Assembly: GCF_014651595.1 (NCBI RefSeq)
Contig: NZ_BMXE01000007.1
Location: 186,001-250,000 of the forward strand
Length of the DNA: 64,000 nucleotides
Origin: Pseudovibrio japonicus
GTDB lineage: Bacteria > Pseudomonadota > Alphaproteobacteria > Rhizobiales > Stappiaceae
Direction: 5' to 3'
Within the stretch, counting starts at the first letter, position 1. Every line of letters begins with the position of its first letter. The notes under the pieces were generated by a model that was given only the letters and a program-made list of their open reading frames with translations, did no database searches and had not been told where the DNA came from. Made by a program: the position numbers and the translations under genes. This document shows, piece by piece, positions 55,557 through 64,000 of the stretch.

Positions 55557-56429
55557 ATGAACACAGATAAATCACTGAATGCATTTGAACAGGCCAGACC
55601 CATGTTAATGGGGCTGGCTTACCGCTTGCTCGGAACAACCGCCGAAGCCGAAGACGTGGTGCAGGAAACCTACCTCAGTTGGTCGTCTGCCAACCAAGCG
55701 GACATTGACAATCCCGATGCATGGCTAACGACGGTTTGCACGCGTAAAGCACTTGATCAGCTCAAATCAGCACGTAAAAAACGCGAAAATTACGTCGGTA
55801 TGTGGCTGCCAGAACCCTTACACACCGCAACGCTGGACACGCCTGAAGACCATGTGGAGCTTTCGCAAAGCCTCACCACGGCGTTTCTTGTGGTGATGGA
55901 ACGTCTGGCTCCCAAAGAGCGGGCCGCCTTTTTGCTGCGCGAAGTGTTCTCCGCAAGCTATGAAGAAGTAGCTGAGATACTGGAAGTCAGCCCAACCAGT
56001 TGCCGCAAACTGGTTTCGCGGGCAAAGACCAACGTTCAGCAAAAAGCCAATCGCTTCACCGTACCTGAGGAGAAGCAGCGCGCGATGATCGGTATGTTCC
56101 AAAATGCGCTGGAGACCGGCGAAACCGCAGAACTATCCCAACATCTTGCTGCAGATGTTGTCCTCATCTCTGATGGCGGCGGCAAGGTCAATGCCATTCC
56201 GGAACCTCTCATGGGACTGGAAAAGGTGGTTGACTTTATCGACAAGGCGATTTCACCAGCAACGCGCAGTGGCAAAGCCTGGGTGGAAGAACTCAACTCC
56301 AGCCTGTCACTGGTTACCGTAGACGGCGGCGGTATCACGACTGTCTTCACGTTTGGCTATGATGAGGACATGAAAGTCAACGCCATCTACGCACAGCGAA
56401 ATCCGGACAAACTTGGCGCTGTTCACTAA
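55557..56429 (+). CDS. ECF41-group RNA polymerase sigma factor
   Basis: 290 aa from ATG 55557, two bases after the previous stop. Region 2 is LMGLAYRLLGTTAEAEDVVQETYL and region 4 ERAAFLLREVFSASYEEVAEIL, cut by me to the diagnostic parts AEDVVQETYL and SYEEVAEIL. A C-terminal SnoaL-like domain of about 110 residues follows. Three signatures of ECF41 are all present: WLPEP in the linker, DGGG in the C-terminal domain (ISDGGGK) and NPDKL close to the end. In ECF41 this domain regulates activity in place of an anti-sigma factor. No anti-sigma gene is present here either. Confidence 0.95.
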   Translation: MNTDKSLNAFEQARPMLMGLAYRLLGTTAEAEDVVQETYLSWSSANQADIDNPDAWLTTVCTRKALDQLKSARKKRENYVGMWLPEPLHTATLDTPEDHVELSQSLTTAFLVVMERLAPKERAAFLLREVFSASYEEVAEILEVSPTSCRKLVSRAKTNVQQKANRFTVPEEKQRAMIGMFQNALETGETAELSQHLAADVVLISDGGGKVNAIPEPLMGLEKVVDFIDKAISPATRSGKAWVEELNSSLSLVTVDGGGITTVFTFGYDEDMKVNAIYAQRNPDKLGAVH

Positions 56430-56525
56430 GGCTTGCAAAACAGCGAGGGCAGGCTGCTAAAGGTCTGTCTTGCAACCTGGCAGGGAACCCTCTAGCCTCT
56501 CCACGATTGTTTTAGGGGGGAACTC

Positions 56526-57140
56526 ATGTCCATTGAAATGATTTTTGCATTGGTGTTTGCGACAGCAGCTTTGGTGGCCATTCCAGGCCCCAACGTGGCA
56601 CTCATCATTGCCAATACCATCAGCCATGGGTTCCGCTTCGGCGCAGTTACAGTGCTTGGTACCACTCTTGGCGTTGCTGTTCAGCTCAGTATTGTTGTGC
56701 TCGGATTCTCAGCCTTGCTGGCGTTGGTCGCCGACGCATTTTTATGGGTGAAGTGGCTGGGCGCTGCATATCTTGTCTATCTTGGCATCAAGTCGTGGCG
56801 TGAACGGACGGAGATGCTGCAGAATGCTGAGGCGAGCACCACCCCTTTGAGCCGTTTATTCTGGCAGGGCATGCTGCTTGCCATGATCAATCCTAAGACG
56901 CTTATCTTCAGCGCAGCCTTTCTTCCGCAGTTTGTGGCTGATCAGAGTGCCACCTATGCCTTGGCGCAGCCTGCACTACTCTACCTTGCTGTGGTCTTGT
57001 GCGGAGATCTATGCTGGGCAGCGCTGGCACGCTCCGCAACACCGCTCTTCCGAAGCATCGGCCACTTGCGTAACAAGCTCACCGGTCTGCTCTTTATTGG
57101 CTCAGGTGTGGGTCTCGCACTGGCGCGTTTTGAGCGATAA
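56526..57140 (+). CDS. LysE-family exporter
   Basis: 204 aa with about six helices and a strong AGGGGGGA before ATG. FATAALVAIPGPNVALIIAN near the start is the characteristic LysE/RhtB motif, and MINPKTLIFSAAFLPQFV the second. Such proteins export amino acids or related metabolites. The stop is one base from the stop of the converging methyltransferase gene. Confidence 0.9.
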   Translation: MSIEMIFALVFATAALVAIPGPNVALIIANTISHGFRFGAVTVLGTTLGVAVQLSIVVLGFSALLALVADAFLWVKWLGAAYLVYLGIKSWRERTEMLQNAEASTTPLSRLFWQGMLLAMINPKTLIFSAAFLPQFVADQSATYALAQPALLYLAVVLCGDLCWAALARSATPLFRSIGHLRNKLTGLLFIGSGVGLALARFER

Positions 57141-57142
57141 AC

Positions 57143-57883
57143 TCAGGCTTTCCTCCCAATTGGAATGATCTCGCGAGAGGCGGCATGGAAAGGCTCACCG
57201 GTCCATTCACCCAGCCATGTTTCCACGCGCAGACCAGCTTCTTGCAAAAGCTGGTCTAGCCTTTCCTTTGCCGTATATTTGATTTGCGAGGGCGCGCTGA
57301 ATACCTGACCGCTTTCCAGATCCTTGTAGGCGTTTGTAAAGCTCAAAACCTGCGTTGGCTCGTCGTAGTGGGATATGTTCCAGCTTTCGATTTCACCCAG
57401 TTCTTCGTGCTGCGTCCGCTTTAGTGTTTCGCTCTTGCTGCGGGTCTTCCTTCCCGGAAAATTTGGGTTGCGGGTGTCAAAGACAAACTGGCCAGTTGGT
57501 TTCAAATGCATGGCAATCTTGCTGAGTGCCAAACGCTGGTCTTCTTCAGTCAGAAAGAACTGGAAGGAATGCCCTGTCAGGCAGATCAGATCAAACGTCT
57601 CACCAAGCTCGAAATGGCGTGCATCTCCTTCAACCCAGGTAACCTGATCACCGCCAGGACGGCTGCGCGCAATCTCCAACATGGCAGCAGCAGGATCCAA
57701 TCCAACCACATGACGGCCCTTTGCCAATTGAACCGTCAGTTCGCCGGTGCCGCATCCCAAATCAAGGACTGAATCTGCGTCACTGGCAAGATCTTTGCAA
57801 AAGGTGTGATCGGTGCGATCATGCGGTGCCAGCTCGTAAAATTGAGCCAGATGAGGGTCCGTGAAAATGGTACGTTCGTTCAT
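57143..57883 (-). CDS. Class I SAM-dependent methyltransferase
   Basis: 246 aa from ATG 57883; the frame runs further (57991) without family-like residues. SVLDLGCGTGELTVQLA is motif I for S-adenosylmethionine, VVGLDPAAAML the acidic motif and WVEGDARHFEL follows. The C-terminal half fits small-molecule methyltransferases. The substrate is unknown and no partner is obvious. Confidence 0.88.
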   Translation of the reverse strand: MNERTIFTDPHLAQFYELAPHDRTDHTFCKDLASDADSVLDLGCGTGELTVQLAKGRHVVGLDPAAAMLEIARSRPGGDQVTWVEGDARHFELGETFDLICLTGHSFQFFLTEEDQRLALSKIAMHLKPTGQFVFDTRNPNFPGRKTRSKSETLKRTQHEELGEIESWNISHYDEPTQVLSFTNAYKDLESGQVFSAPSQIKYTAKERLDQLLQEAGLRVETWLGEWTGEPFHAASREIIPIGRKA

Positions 57884-58079
57884 TGTGAAATGAGTTCTCC
57901 CAAACAGAAACAGCACCATAGAACGCAAGGGCCGCTTGTACAAATCCTGACCAAACCAACGGCTCGAAAGCTTTACAGGCTGTCTGTTCACAGCATCCTG
58001 ATCTGATTATTCTTGTCTGGATGAATCAGTTTCCGTGCCAGCGGAATGAAGACCCGTTGCAGCAGAGAAAGGTACTCTC

Positions 58080-59588
58080 ATGGCTAACCCGCTTTATGAT
58101 CGTTTGTTCGGGATCCATGCCGGCAAAAGCAAACCTTTTTTGCTGCTTGAGGATGGTACCCCGATTTCCTACAGAGCGTTTCTTGCCACAACCGCCCAGC
58201 TTGCCCATGTGCTTGTCAATCATGGACTAAAACCGGATGACCGGGTGGCTGTGCAAGTTGAAAAGTCCCCTGAAGCGTTGGCGCTTTACGGGGCCTGCGT
58301 GCAAGCGGGGCTTGTCTTCCTGCCGCTCAATACCGCTTACACCAGCGAGGAACTTGCCTATTTCCTTGAAAATAGTGGTGCTTCTCTGCTCGTCTGTGAT
58401 GGAGCAAAGGCAGATCAGCTTCGCCTGCTGGCTGAAGGTTCAGGTGTGCTTCTTGAGACCCTGAACGGTGGTGGCTCAGGCTCATTGATGGGTGAGGCAA
58501 GTGCGCAGCCGAGCACGTTTACAACAGTAGACCGGGACCTGCAGGACCTTGCGGCGTTCCTCTATACATCCGGTACGACCGGACGATCCAAAGGGGCTAT
58601 GCTGACACAGGACAATCTGCTTTCCAACGCGGACGTACTGGTCGACTACTGGCGCTTTTCCGAAGAGGATGTGCTGCTGCACGCCCTACCAATTTTCCAT
58701 ACCCACGGGTTGTTTGTGGCGAGCAATGTAATTCTAGCGGTTGGTGGTTCCATGATCTTTCTGCCCAAGTTCGATCAGGATGCCATCGTGGAACGGCTCC
58801 CGCAGGCAACCTCAATGATGGGCGTGCCGACCTTCTATACCCGGTTGCTGGGGGATGATCGTTTCACCAAAGAGCTCACAACGCATATGCGCCTATTCAC
58901 CTCTGGAAGCGCGCCGTTATTGGCCGACACCCATCGACAGTTTGAGCAGCGTACCGGTCATAGAATTCTGGAACGCTACGGAATGACCGAGACCAATATG
59001 AATACGTCCAACCCCTACGATGGAGAGCGGCGGGCCGGAACGGTTGGCTTCCCGCTTCCGGGTGTTGAACTAAAAATCACCGACCCCGAAAGCGGTGTGG
59101 AATTGCAGAAGGGTAGTATCGGTGTCATTGAGATCAGGGGCCGTAATGTCTTCAAAGGCTACTGGCAGATGCCGGAGAAAACCGCAACAGAATTGCGCGA
59201 AGATGGGTTCTTCATCACCGGTGATATGGGCAAGATAGATGAAGACGGCTATGTCCATATTGTCGGGCGCAACAAGGATCTCATCATCTCAGGCGGATAC
59301 AACATCTACCCAAAAGAGATTGAGCTTGTGCTTGATGAACAACCCGGTGTTCTGGAGAGCGCCGTCATCGGCGTGCCCCACACAGATTTCGGCGAAGCTC
59401 CCCTTGGCCTCATAGTGCCGGAAAAGGACCATGCACCGGACCTTGACCAGATCATGGCCAGCGTAAAGCAACGCCTCGCCCGCTTCAAACATCCCCAAAA
59501 GCTCCTGCTAATCGACAATCTCCCACGCAACACCATGGGCAAAGTCCAAAAAAACATCCTGCGGGAGCGTTATAGTGAGCGTGTATAG
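58080..59588 (+). CDS. matB: Malonyl-CoA synthetase
   Basis: 502 aa. The AMP-binding motif YTSGTTGRSKGAM and late PRNTMGKVQKN, with the catalytic Lys, mark the acyl-adenylate family. VAVQVEKSPEALALYGACV and LPLNTAYTSEELAYFL fit the MatB subgroup, which makes malonyl-CoA from malonate, ATP and CoA. GAAAGG precedes the ATG. Malonyl-CoA from this enzyme could feed the type III PKS encoded 23 kb away, but no malonate transporter or decarboxylase (MatA, MatC) is beside it. The start overlaps no other gene. Confidence 0.9.
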   Translation: MANPLYDRLFGIHAGKSKPFLLLEDGTPISYRAFLATTAQLAHVLVNHGLKPDDRVAVQVEKSPEALALYGACVQAGLVFLPLNTAYTSEELAYFLENSGASLLVCDGAKADQLRLLAEGSGVLLETLNGGGSGSLMGEASAQPSTFTTVDRDLQDLAAFLYTSGTTGRSKGAMLTQDNLLSNADVLVDYWRFSEEDVLLHALPIFHTHGLFVASNVILAVGGSMIFLPKFDQDAIVERLPQATSMMGVPTFYTRLLGDDRFTKELTTHMRLFTSGSAPLLADTHRQFEQRTGHRILERYGMTETNMNTSNPYDGERRAGTVGFPLPGVELKITDPESGVELQKGSIGVIEIRGRNVFKGYWQMPEKTATELREDGFFITGDMGKIDEDGYVHIVGRNKDLIISGGYNIYPKEIELVLDEQPGVLESAVIGVPHTDFGEAPLGLIVPEKDHAPDLDQIMASVKQRLARFKHPQKLLLIDNLPRNTMGKVQKNILRERYSERV

Positions 59589-59644
59589 GGAAGTGGGTAG
59601 CGTGGCTTAACCGCCAGTGTGCAATCCATCGCGATATTCCAGAT

Positions 59645-60016
59645 CTAGCGGCCACTGAAGCTTTGGAAGCCTTTGCAGGCGGTTGGGCTGGGGGCGTTGG
59701 GTTGGCTGAGTTCGGCGCATGTCTTTCTTGTGACCGATGATACGCAGGCTATTGCGCGTTGATTCTGGGCCCGTGTTGTTATCACGTTGCTGAAATCTGC
59801 CTTGATCAGGGCGCAGGCCTGATTGACGCTGTTGTTGATAGCGGTTGCTGTGGGGTGCTGCCTTGTGGAGGCGTCGATACCCATTTTCTCAAACGCACAG
59901 GCCTTCAGCTTCTCACACATGTTTGCAATTGCGATGTTGAGTTCAAAGCTCACGCCTGCAGATGTAAGGCTGGAAGACGTAATGAGCAGGAAAAAGGCAA
60001 GGCTCAGGTTTTTCAT
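59645..60016 (-). CDS. Small exported cysteine-rich protein, unknown
   Basis: 123 aa with a signal peptide (LSLAFFLLITSSSLTSAG). The mature part carries seven cysteines, in MCEKLKACAFEKM, QACALIK, ACVSSVTRKTC and TACKGF, suggesting disulfides in the periplasm. I do not recognise the family. It lies 56 bp from matB, converging with it. Confidence 0.7.
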   Translation of the reverse strand: MKNLSLAFFLLITSSSLTSAGVSFELNIAIANMCEKLKACAFEKMGIDASTRQHPTATAINNSVNQACALIKADFSNVITTRAQNQRAIACVSSVTRKTCAELSQPNAPSPTACKGFQSFSGR

Positions 60017-60186
60017 GGGGTTCAGCTATGTATTGGTCATAGCGCATTGTTGGTTACCCATGTGACCAGCACAAGCACCGAAATTTCAGGTGTCACCCGA
60101 AGCCCCGATACCGCCAAACTGTGAGTTAGGATGCCGAAGCGTTAGGATACTGCCTCAGTTCATATTCAAGCATTCTGCACTACGAC

Positions 60187-62127
60187 TTATTTGAAGAGTT
60201 GCTCTGCGATGATCCTGGAGCCGAATTGGTTCAGGTGATTGTGATCACGATATAAAAACCGACCTTCCTTAACTAACTCGCAGATGCCATCGGGACAGAA
60301 AACTGCTTTCGGATCAATAAAGTCGACATTATCGTAGCGCTCCGCAATGTTTTGGAGGTGGGATTGGGCAATGACATTTTGCTTTTCGGTTTCAGAAAGG
60401 TTCAGAATGCACTTCTCGGCATTGATCGCGCCGTACTTACACGGGCGCACATGTTTGCCGTTGCTTATTCCCGGGACCTGATTGACAAGTGTGATGCTTG
60501 TTGCAGCCCCGTCAAACTGAGTAATCACCTCTTCGAGACTGGAGAAAAACTGCTTGGCCCTTATCGGGTCCTCTTTGGTAACGCCATCAACCTCCGTTGA
60601 GATGTTCGCGCTCCAGTACCCAGCCATAAAAATCCGCTTTGGTTTGAGTTCATTCTTCAGGAACTCCAAGACGCGCGCATTGTAGGTGTTGCACTCTGTT
60701 CGTGCGTTCGTTGAGCTCCAGCTACCCCGATCTTTCACTGGGGCGCAGCCGGGTTTTTGAAACAGGTGTAAGCTCTTCTCTCGTTTCGAAAAGACGTCGT
60801 TCATTCCAAACGCGAAGTGCTCGGCATGAGAGTCTCCCCAGATTACACTTTGCACAGGCTGTTTCTGCTGATCACCAAGGGCGCATAAATTGCCGTTCCA
60901 TCCTGGGGTGTTGCAGTAGTGTTGCTGGAACGTATTGCGGTAATTGACGGCCAATACGTGGGTTAGGTTTTGTTCCGGGAAGACCCATCTCATCCGGTCG
61001 GTGTCTGAGATTACAAAGGCCATGATCAGCAGGAGCGTCGTTGCGCCAACTGGTGCAGATAGCTCTCTGAAACGTGCGGGCTTCCTTCCCAATTCGCGCA
61101 TGGGTCGCTCAACTCCAACGTATAAAACAATCGCCAACCCAAGTGAGATTAACAGGCCTAAGCCCCTGAGAATTGGGCTGCTTGGGTAATCCTCAATGAA
61201 GGAATAGGAGAGGACAAAAACAGGCCAATGGACGAGGTATAGACTGTAGGAGACCCTGCCTAGAAGGCGTAGGGGAAGGCAACTTAAGGCTGATGATATG
61301 ATTGCGCCGCGCAGATTGCCAGAAAGCAACAAGAAGGCAACTGACACAGTTAGCGCAAGCGCAGGGAACGAGGGCCACGCCGCTCCACTGGCTGTGAAGA
61401 TACTGAATATAATGACTGCGCTTGCGGCAAGTTGAGACAAAGCAACCTGCCACGCCCCGGACCAATCGAACTGCCTCTCCTTGAGACATACGATCAGGCC
61501 CCCGAGTGCAAACTGCCACAGGCGTGTGGGGAGGGAGTAATAGGCGACATCTGGATCGTTGAATGCCAGGATCAACGAGGCAGTAAAGGAAAGGGCGATG
61601 ATACATACAAAGATCGGAATGTGTGCTTTGGGGGAGCACTTCAGTATCCCAAAGCAGATCAATGGCCAGACAAGATAGAACTGAACTTCCACCCCTAGGG
61701 ACCAGGTATGCAGAAATGGTTTGAAGTTGGCAGTCGTAGCGAAATATCCCGGTCCTTCAGGGGCGGTGATGTTATAGGCAAATATTGAAGCTGGAACCAG
61801 ATTATCATAGAGCTCTGGCAGCCCGTAGGTCCAACCTGAGACAAAGATAGTGAGCATGGTGACAATCAAGGTCACGTAGTAGGCAGGGGCGATCCGCCAG
61901 AAGCGCTTTCGATAAAACCCCAACACTCCGCTAGGTGTCCAGATAAACCGTTGTGACATAACAATTTGTGTCATCAGGTAGCCGGAAAGAACAAAAAAGA
62001 TATCGACCCCGACAAAACCGCCTTCGACACCGAGCAATTTGAAGTGAAAGAGGAGTACGGCAAGGACCGCAAGACCTCTCATCCCTTCTATGTCTGAACG
62101 AAAACCGGCCTGAGATGCTCGTACCAT
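60187..62127 (-). CDS. Membrane O-acyltransferase with SGNH domain (OafA-like)
   Basis: 646 aa. About ten membrane helices make the acyltransferase-3 domain (RSDIEGMRGLAVLAVLLFHF at the start, FFVLSGYLMTQIV next). The C-terminal 250 residues are an SGNH hydrolase-like domain with WGDSHAEHFAFG and DHNHLNQFGS, the nucleophile Ser and the Asp-His pair. Such two-domain proteins O-acetylate surface polysaccharides or lipopolysaccharide, the SGNH domain acting in the periplasm. This could modify the fucose-containing polymer implied by gmd-fcl, but the genes are 60 kb apart. The start (ATG 62127) lacks a strong ribosome site. Confidence 0.92.
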   Translation of the reverse strand: MVRASQAGFRSDIEGMRGLAVLAVLLFHFKLLGVEGGFVGVDIFFVLSGYLMTQIVMSQRFIWTPSGVLGFYRKRFWRIAPAYYVTLIVTMLTIFVSGWTYGLPELYDNLVPASIFAYNITAPEGPGYFATTANFKPFLHTWSLGVEVQFYLVWPLICFGILKCSPKAHIPIFVCIIALSFTASLILAFNDPDVAYYSLPTRLWQFALGGLIVCLKERQFDWSGAWQVALSQLAASAVIIFSIFTASGAAWPSFPALALTVSVAFLLLSGNLRGAIISSALSCLPLRLLGRVSYSLYLVHWPVFVLSYSFIEDYPSSPILRGLGLLISLGLAIVLYVGVERPMRELGRKPARFRELSAPVGATTLLLIMAFVISDTDRMRWVFPEQNLTHVLAVNYRNTFQQHYCNTPGWNGNLCALGDQQKQPVQSVIWGDSHAEHFAFGMNDVFSKREKSLHLFQKPGCAPVKDRGSWSSTNARTECNTYNARVLEFLKNELKPKRIFMAGYWSANISTEVDGVTKEDPIRAKQFFSSLEEVITQFDGAATSITLVNQVPGISNGKHVRPCKYGAINAEKCILNLSETEKQNVIAQSHLQNIAERYDNVDFIDPKAVFCPDGICELVKEGRFLYRDHNHLNQFGSRIIAEQLFK

Positions 62128-62268
62128 CGAACCGCCTGTCTTGTGGCCCCTAAGGGGGATGGTTTCAAATTCCGTAGACTTGAGAGAGGTAAGAATAGTT
62201 CATGTTCTCAGGTGACATGAATTGGAAGATCTCAGGGGGATTTGAATGGCTTTGCAGCGGATAAACGA

Positions 62269-62302
62269 ATGTAGCGAGGAACAATGAGGTGCCTCGCTAC
62301 AT
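62269..62302 (-). terminator. Hairpin after the SnoaL-like gene
   Basis: ATGTAGCGAGG and CCTCGCTACAT form a perfect 11-bp stem with a 12-nt loop, 49 bp past the stop of the minus-strand gene. The T-tract on that strand is weak (TTCGTTTAT). It may be a terminator or an mRNA-stabilising stem. Confidence 0.55.
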
Positions 62303-62350
62303 CTTGGATCATGGGCATATCAAACGTGAGGCCGCAGCGCTCACGTCAAA

Positions 62351-62728
62351 TTAAAGCGGAGAGACATCCACGTAGACTTGGTAGTCCGAAATCAGATTGT
62401 CTTTGAGCTTCAAGACTGCAGAGAAGGGAATTTGCAGTGTGCTCTTGTCGTGGCGGGTGTAGTGCACATACCCAGTACAGATGACGTTTTCGTCTACTGT
62501 CCACGCATCCTTAATTGTGTGAGACATAGCTACGATGGATTGGAAGAAGGCCCGGTTTGCTTCAACAACGGCGTCATATCCAACTATTTCATCAAAATTG
62601 CCAAGCTGGAAACGAACGTTTGGCGTCAGAAAGGCGCCAACGCCTTCTGCACTCAGGGAATCGACGGCTTTATATAGCTGCTCTGAAAATTCACGAGCGT
62701 TAATGGAGACTTCTACAAGCTGTACCAT
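62351..62728 (-). CDS. SnoaL/NTF2-like protein
   Basis: 125 aa, AGGAA before ATG 62728. The fold is suggested by FSEQLYKAVDSLSAEGVGAFL, then VGYDAVVEANRAFFQSI and the C-terminal strands VICTGYVHYTRHD and LKDNLISDYQVYVD. These small proteins bind hydrophobic ligands or act as cyclases or isomerases. It is the third gene after the hydroquinone reductase and EamA genes, 72 bp behind the latter. Confidence 0.82.
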   Translation of the reverse strand: MVQLVEVSINAREFSEQLYKAVDSLSAEGVGAFLTPNVRFQLGNFDEIVGYDAVVEANRAFFQSIVAMSHTIKDAWTVDENVICTGYVHYTRHDKSTLQIPFSAVLKLKDNLISDYQVYVDVSPL

Positions 62729-62800
62729 GGAATTTCCTATGATTTATTTCGGGGTTGGGAGCAGTCACTCAGGTGCGCCTGCTAAGAATTTGGTCAGAGC

Positions 62801-63730
62801 TTATCTGAGGCGAGATCGTGGGAACTGAACATGACCATTGGTGAGTGCAAGGCCCAGAAACAGCACAGCGATCGATGCAAAAATTGTGATGCTGACTGGT
62901 TCTTTGAAGGCGATCGCTGCGACTAGAATGCCTGATACGGTCGCAAAGTATCCAACTTGACTAAAGCCCACGCTGTCGGTTCTGCTCTGAATGAAAAATG
63001 TCAATGCAAAGCTTCCGGCTGATAAGAAGCCGATTGTAAGCAGGACCCACCAGATACTTTGCAAAGGCTCGACAACATTGGTCAGACTATCGAGTAGCAA
63101 TAGTGCAGGGGCAAGCAATAGCACTTGAGAGAACAAAGTACCTGCTGCGGTCGCAATCGGGCTCGTATCAGTTGGGTAGGCTTTGTTTCGGTAAATATTT
63201 GAAATAGCGAGAGATAAGGGCATTCCAGCGCCTACAAGGATCCATTTGGGATCAAAATGTGCGACCTGAGCTCCGCTTAATGTCGCAAGGCTGATGCCAA
63301 TCAAGCCGAGTGAGATACCGAACAACCGCTGAGGGGCAATCAATTTACGCTCAAGAACAGAACTAAGGGCTGCAGTCACCATCGGTGATAAGGTGGTCAT
63401 AACCGTCAGTAACCAGGCAGGTATGTGCTGGAGCGCAATGTAGGCCACCAGAGATGGTATAGTGACGCCGAGAAAGCCATTCAGCAGGTAGTATCTAATG
63501 TGGCGCAGTCTGAGAAAGATTTTCTCCTGTTTATAGTGAAGCAACAGATACAAAAATAAACCAGCGACAAGCATCTGCATCAATGTAGCGCTCAGTGCAG
63601 TTACGCCTGCCTGCATCACCAGTTTGGCGAGCGCATAATTCACGCCGACAATCGCTCCAATAAGGATGATGTACCCCGTTGGATTACCGGGTTTTTCTGA
63701 AATGGAGAGAACAGCACCGTTGCTCATCAT
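62801..63730 (-). CDS. EamA-family (DMT) transporter
   Basis: 309 aa with about ten helices in two EamA repeats. GAIVGVNYALAKLVMQAGVT opens the first repeat; the second includes DSVGFSQVGYFATVSGIL. ATG 63730 follows GGAGCAGC and overlaps the hydroquinone reductase stop (ATGA). It probably exports a small molecule. Its coupling to a glutathionyl-hydroquinone reductase is unusual and may indicate a quinone- or amino-acid-related substrate. The second in-frame ATG, one codon later, is equally possible. Confidence 0.9.
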   Translation of the reverse strand: MMSNGAVLSISEKPGNPTGYIILIGAIVGVNYALAKLVMQAGVTALSATLMQMLVAGLFLYLLLHYKQEKIFLRLRHIRYYLLNGFLGVTIPSLVAYIALQHIPAWLLTVMTTLSPMVTAALSSVLERKLIAPQRLFGISLGLIGISLATLSGAQVAHFDPKWILVGAGMPLSLAISNIYRNKAYPTDTSPIATAAGTLFSQVLLLAPALLLLDSLTNVVEPLQSIWWVLLTIGFLSAGSFALTFFIQSRTDSVGFSQVGYFATVSGILVAAIAFKEPVSITIFASIAVLFLGLALTNGHVQFPRSRLR

Positions 63731-64000
63731 GCTGCTCCTTTTTGGATAATGCCGATATGGTCGCGGCCATGAGGTTTGGTCAGGTCCAGCTCTGGTCCGA
63801 TAGGGATAATGCCATTCGGGTTTATCTGCAGATGACTGCGAAAATAGTGCTCCCGCATCCGCTTGAAGTTCACTGTTTCTGCGATGCCGGGGATTTGATA
63901 GAGCTCGCGCAGATACGGTCCCAGGTTCGTGTAATCTGCAATTCTCCGCAGGTCCGTTTTGAAATGCGTGACGTAAACCGCGTCAAACCGGATTAGTGTC
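63727..64000 (-). CDS. Glutathionyl-hydroquinone reductase, C-terminal part
   Basis: The stop is at 63729-63727 and the frame leaves the window at 64000, giving about 90 residues. LIRFDAVYVTHFKTDLRRI followed by YTNLGPYLRELYQIPG, then VNFKRMREHYFRSHLQINP and GIIPIGPELDL, is the C-terminus of YqjG/PcpF-type omega-class-like glutathione transferases. They reduce glutathionyl-hydroquinones in the cytoplasm. The catalytic Cys-Pro motif lies off the window. The stop overlaps the EamA start as ATGA. Confidence 0.9.
   Translation of the reverse strand, partial: TLIRFDAVYVTHFKTDLRRIADYTNLGPYLRELYQIPGIAETVNFKRMREHYFRSHLQINPNGIIPIGPELDLTKPHGRDHIGIIQKGAA

Overview
The window looks like chromosome of a marine-type alphaproteobacterium. 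This is an inference from gene content and protein style. A Pseudovibrio- or Labrenzia-like facultative anaerobe fits best, because the window combines a quinol-type nitric oxide reductase, a YjjI/YjjW glycyl-radical pair, a KorAB-type 2-oxoacid:acceptor oxidoreductase, ThuAB-type sugar genes, chemoreceptors and a type III polyketide synthase. I saw no rRNA, tRNA, CRISPR array, intact insertion sequence or prophage. Both edges cut genes: gmd on the left and a glutathionyl-hydroquinone reductase on the right.

Region 1-10 kb: the end of a GDP-L-fucose operon (gmd-fcl), a RidA-type protein, a DUF6624 exported protein, a HAD phosphatase, a family I CoA-transferase divergent from a YrbL-like kinase-fold protein, an MFS exporter, an iron-dependent alcohol dehydrogenase and a hotdog thioesterase. 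Region 10-24 kb: sensing and redox. It holds a classic transmembrane chemoreceptor, then a two-gene unit in which an Aer-type PAS domain and a membrane-anchored signalling domain are separate, overlapping genes. A P2-type cation ATPase, korA-korB, a metallo-beta-lactamase-fold hydrolase and a PAS-GGDEF-EAL protein follow.

Region 24-31 kb contains decay: a thuB-like dehydrogenase with three frameshifts and a 15-bp duplication sits behind an intact thuA, and the C-terminal stub of a cytochrome P450 lies upstream of it. Small membrane and transport genes, a class II Fic protein and hmgA follow. Region 31-44 kb: a ketoglutarate-semialdehyde-type dehydrogenase, a coupled type III PKS and ICMT-family methyltransferase, a GNAT enzyme, an NCS1 permease, an NAD-epimerase, a Nudix hydrolase, a DUF2061 protein, an XRE-type regulator and a quinol-dependent NO reductase.

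Region 44-53 kb: an LprI-like exported protein, a sulfotransferase-fold protein with an altered phosphate loop, a complete YnjBCD-like ABC importer and, convergent to it, yjjI-yjjW. Region 53-64 kb: a YghU-type glutathione transferase; an ECF41 sigma factor with its CxxC partner gene and a promoter that looks self-recognised; a LysE exporter; a methyltransferase; a malonyl-CoA synthetase; a membrane O-acyltransferase with an SGNH domain; and a coupled operon of hydroquinone reductase, DMT transporter and SnoaL-like protein.

The strands alternate often and most operons are only two or three genes long. The units most worth following are the split aerotaxis-like receptor, the PKS-methyltransferase pair, the YjjI/YjjW enzyme of unknown substrate and the ECF41 module.
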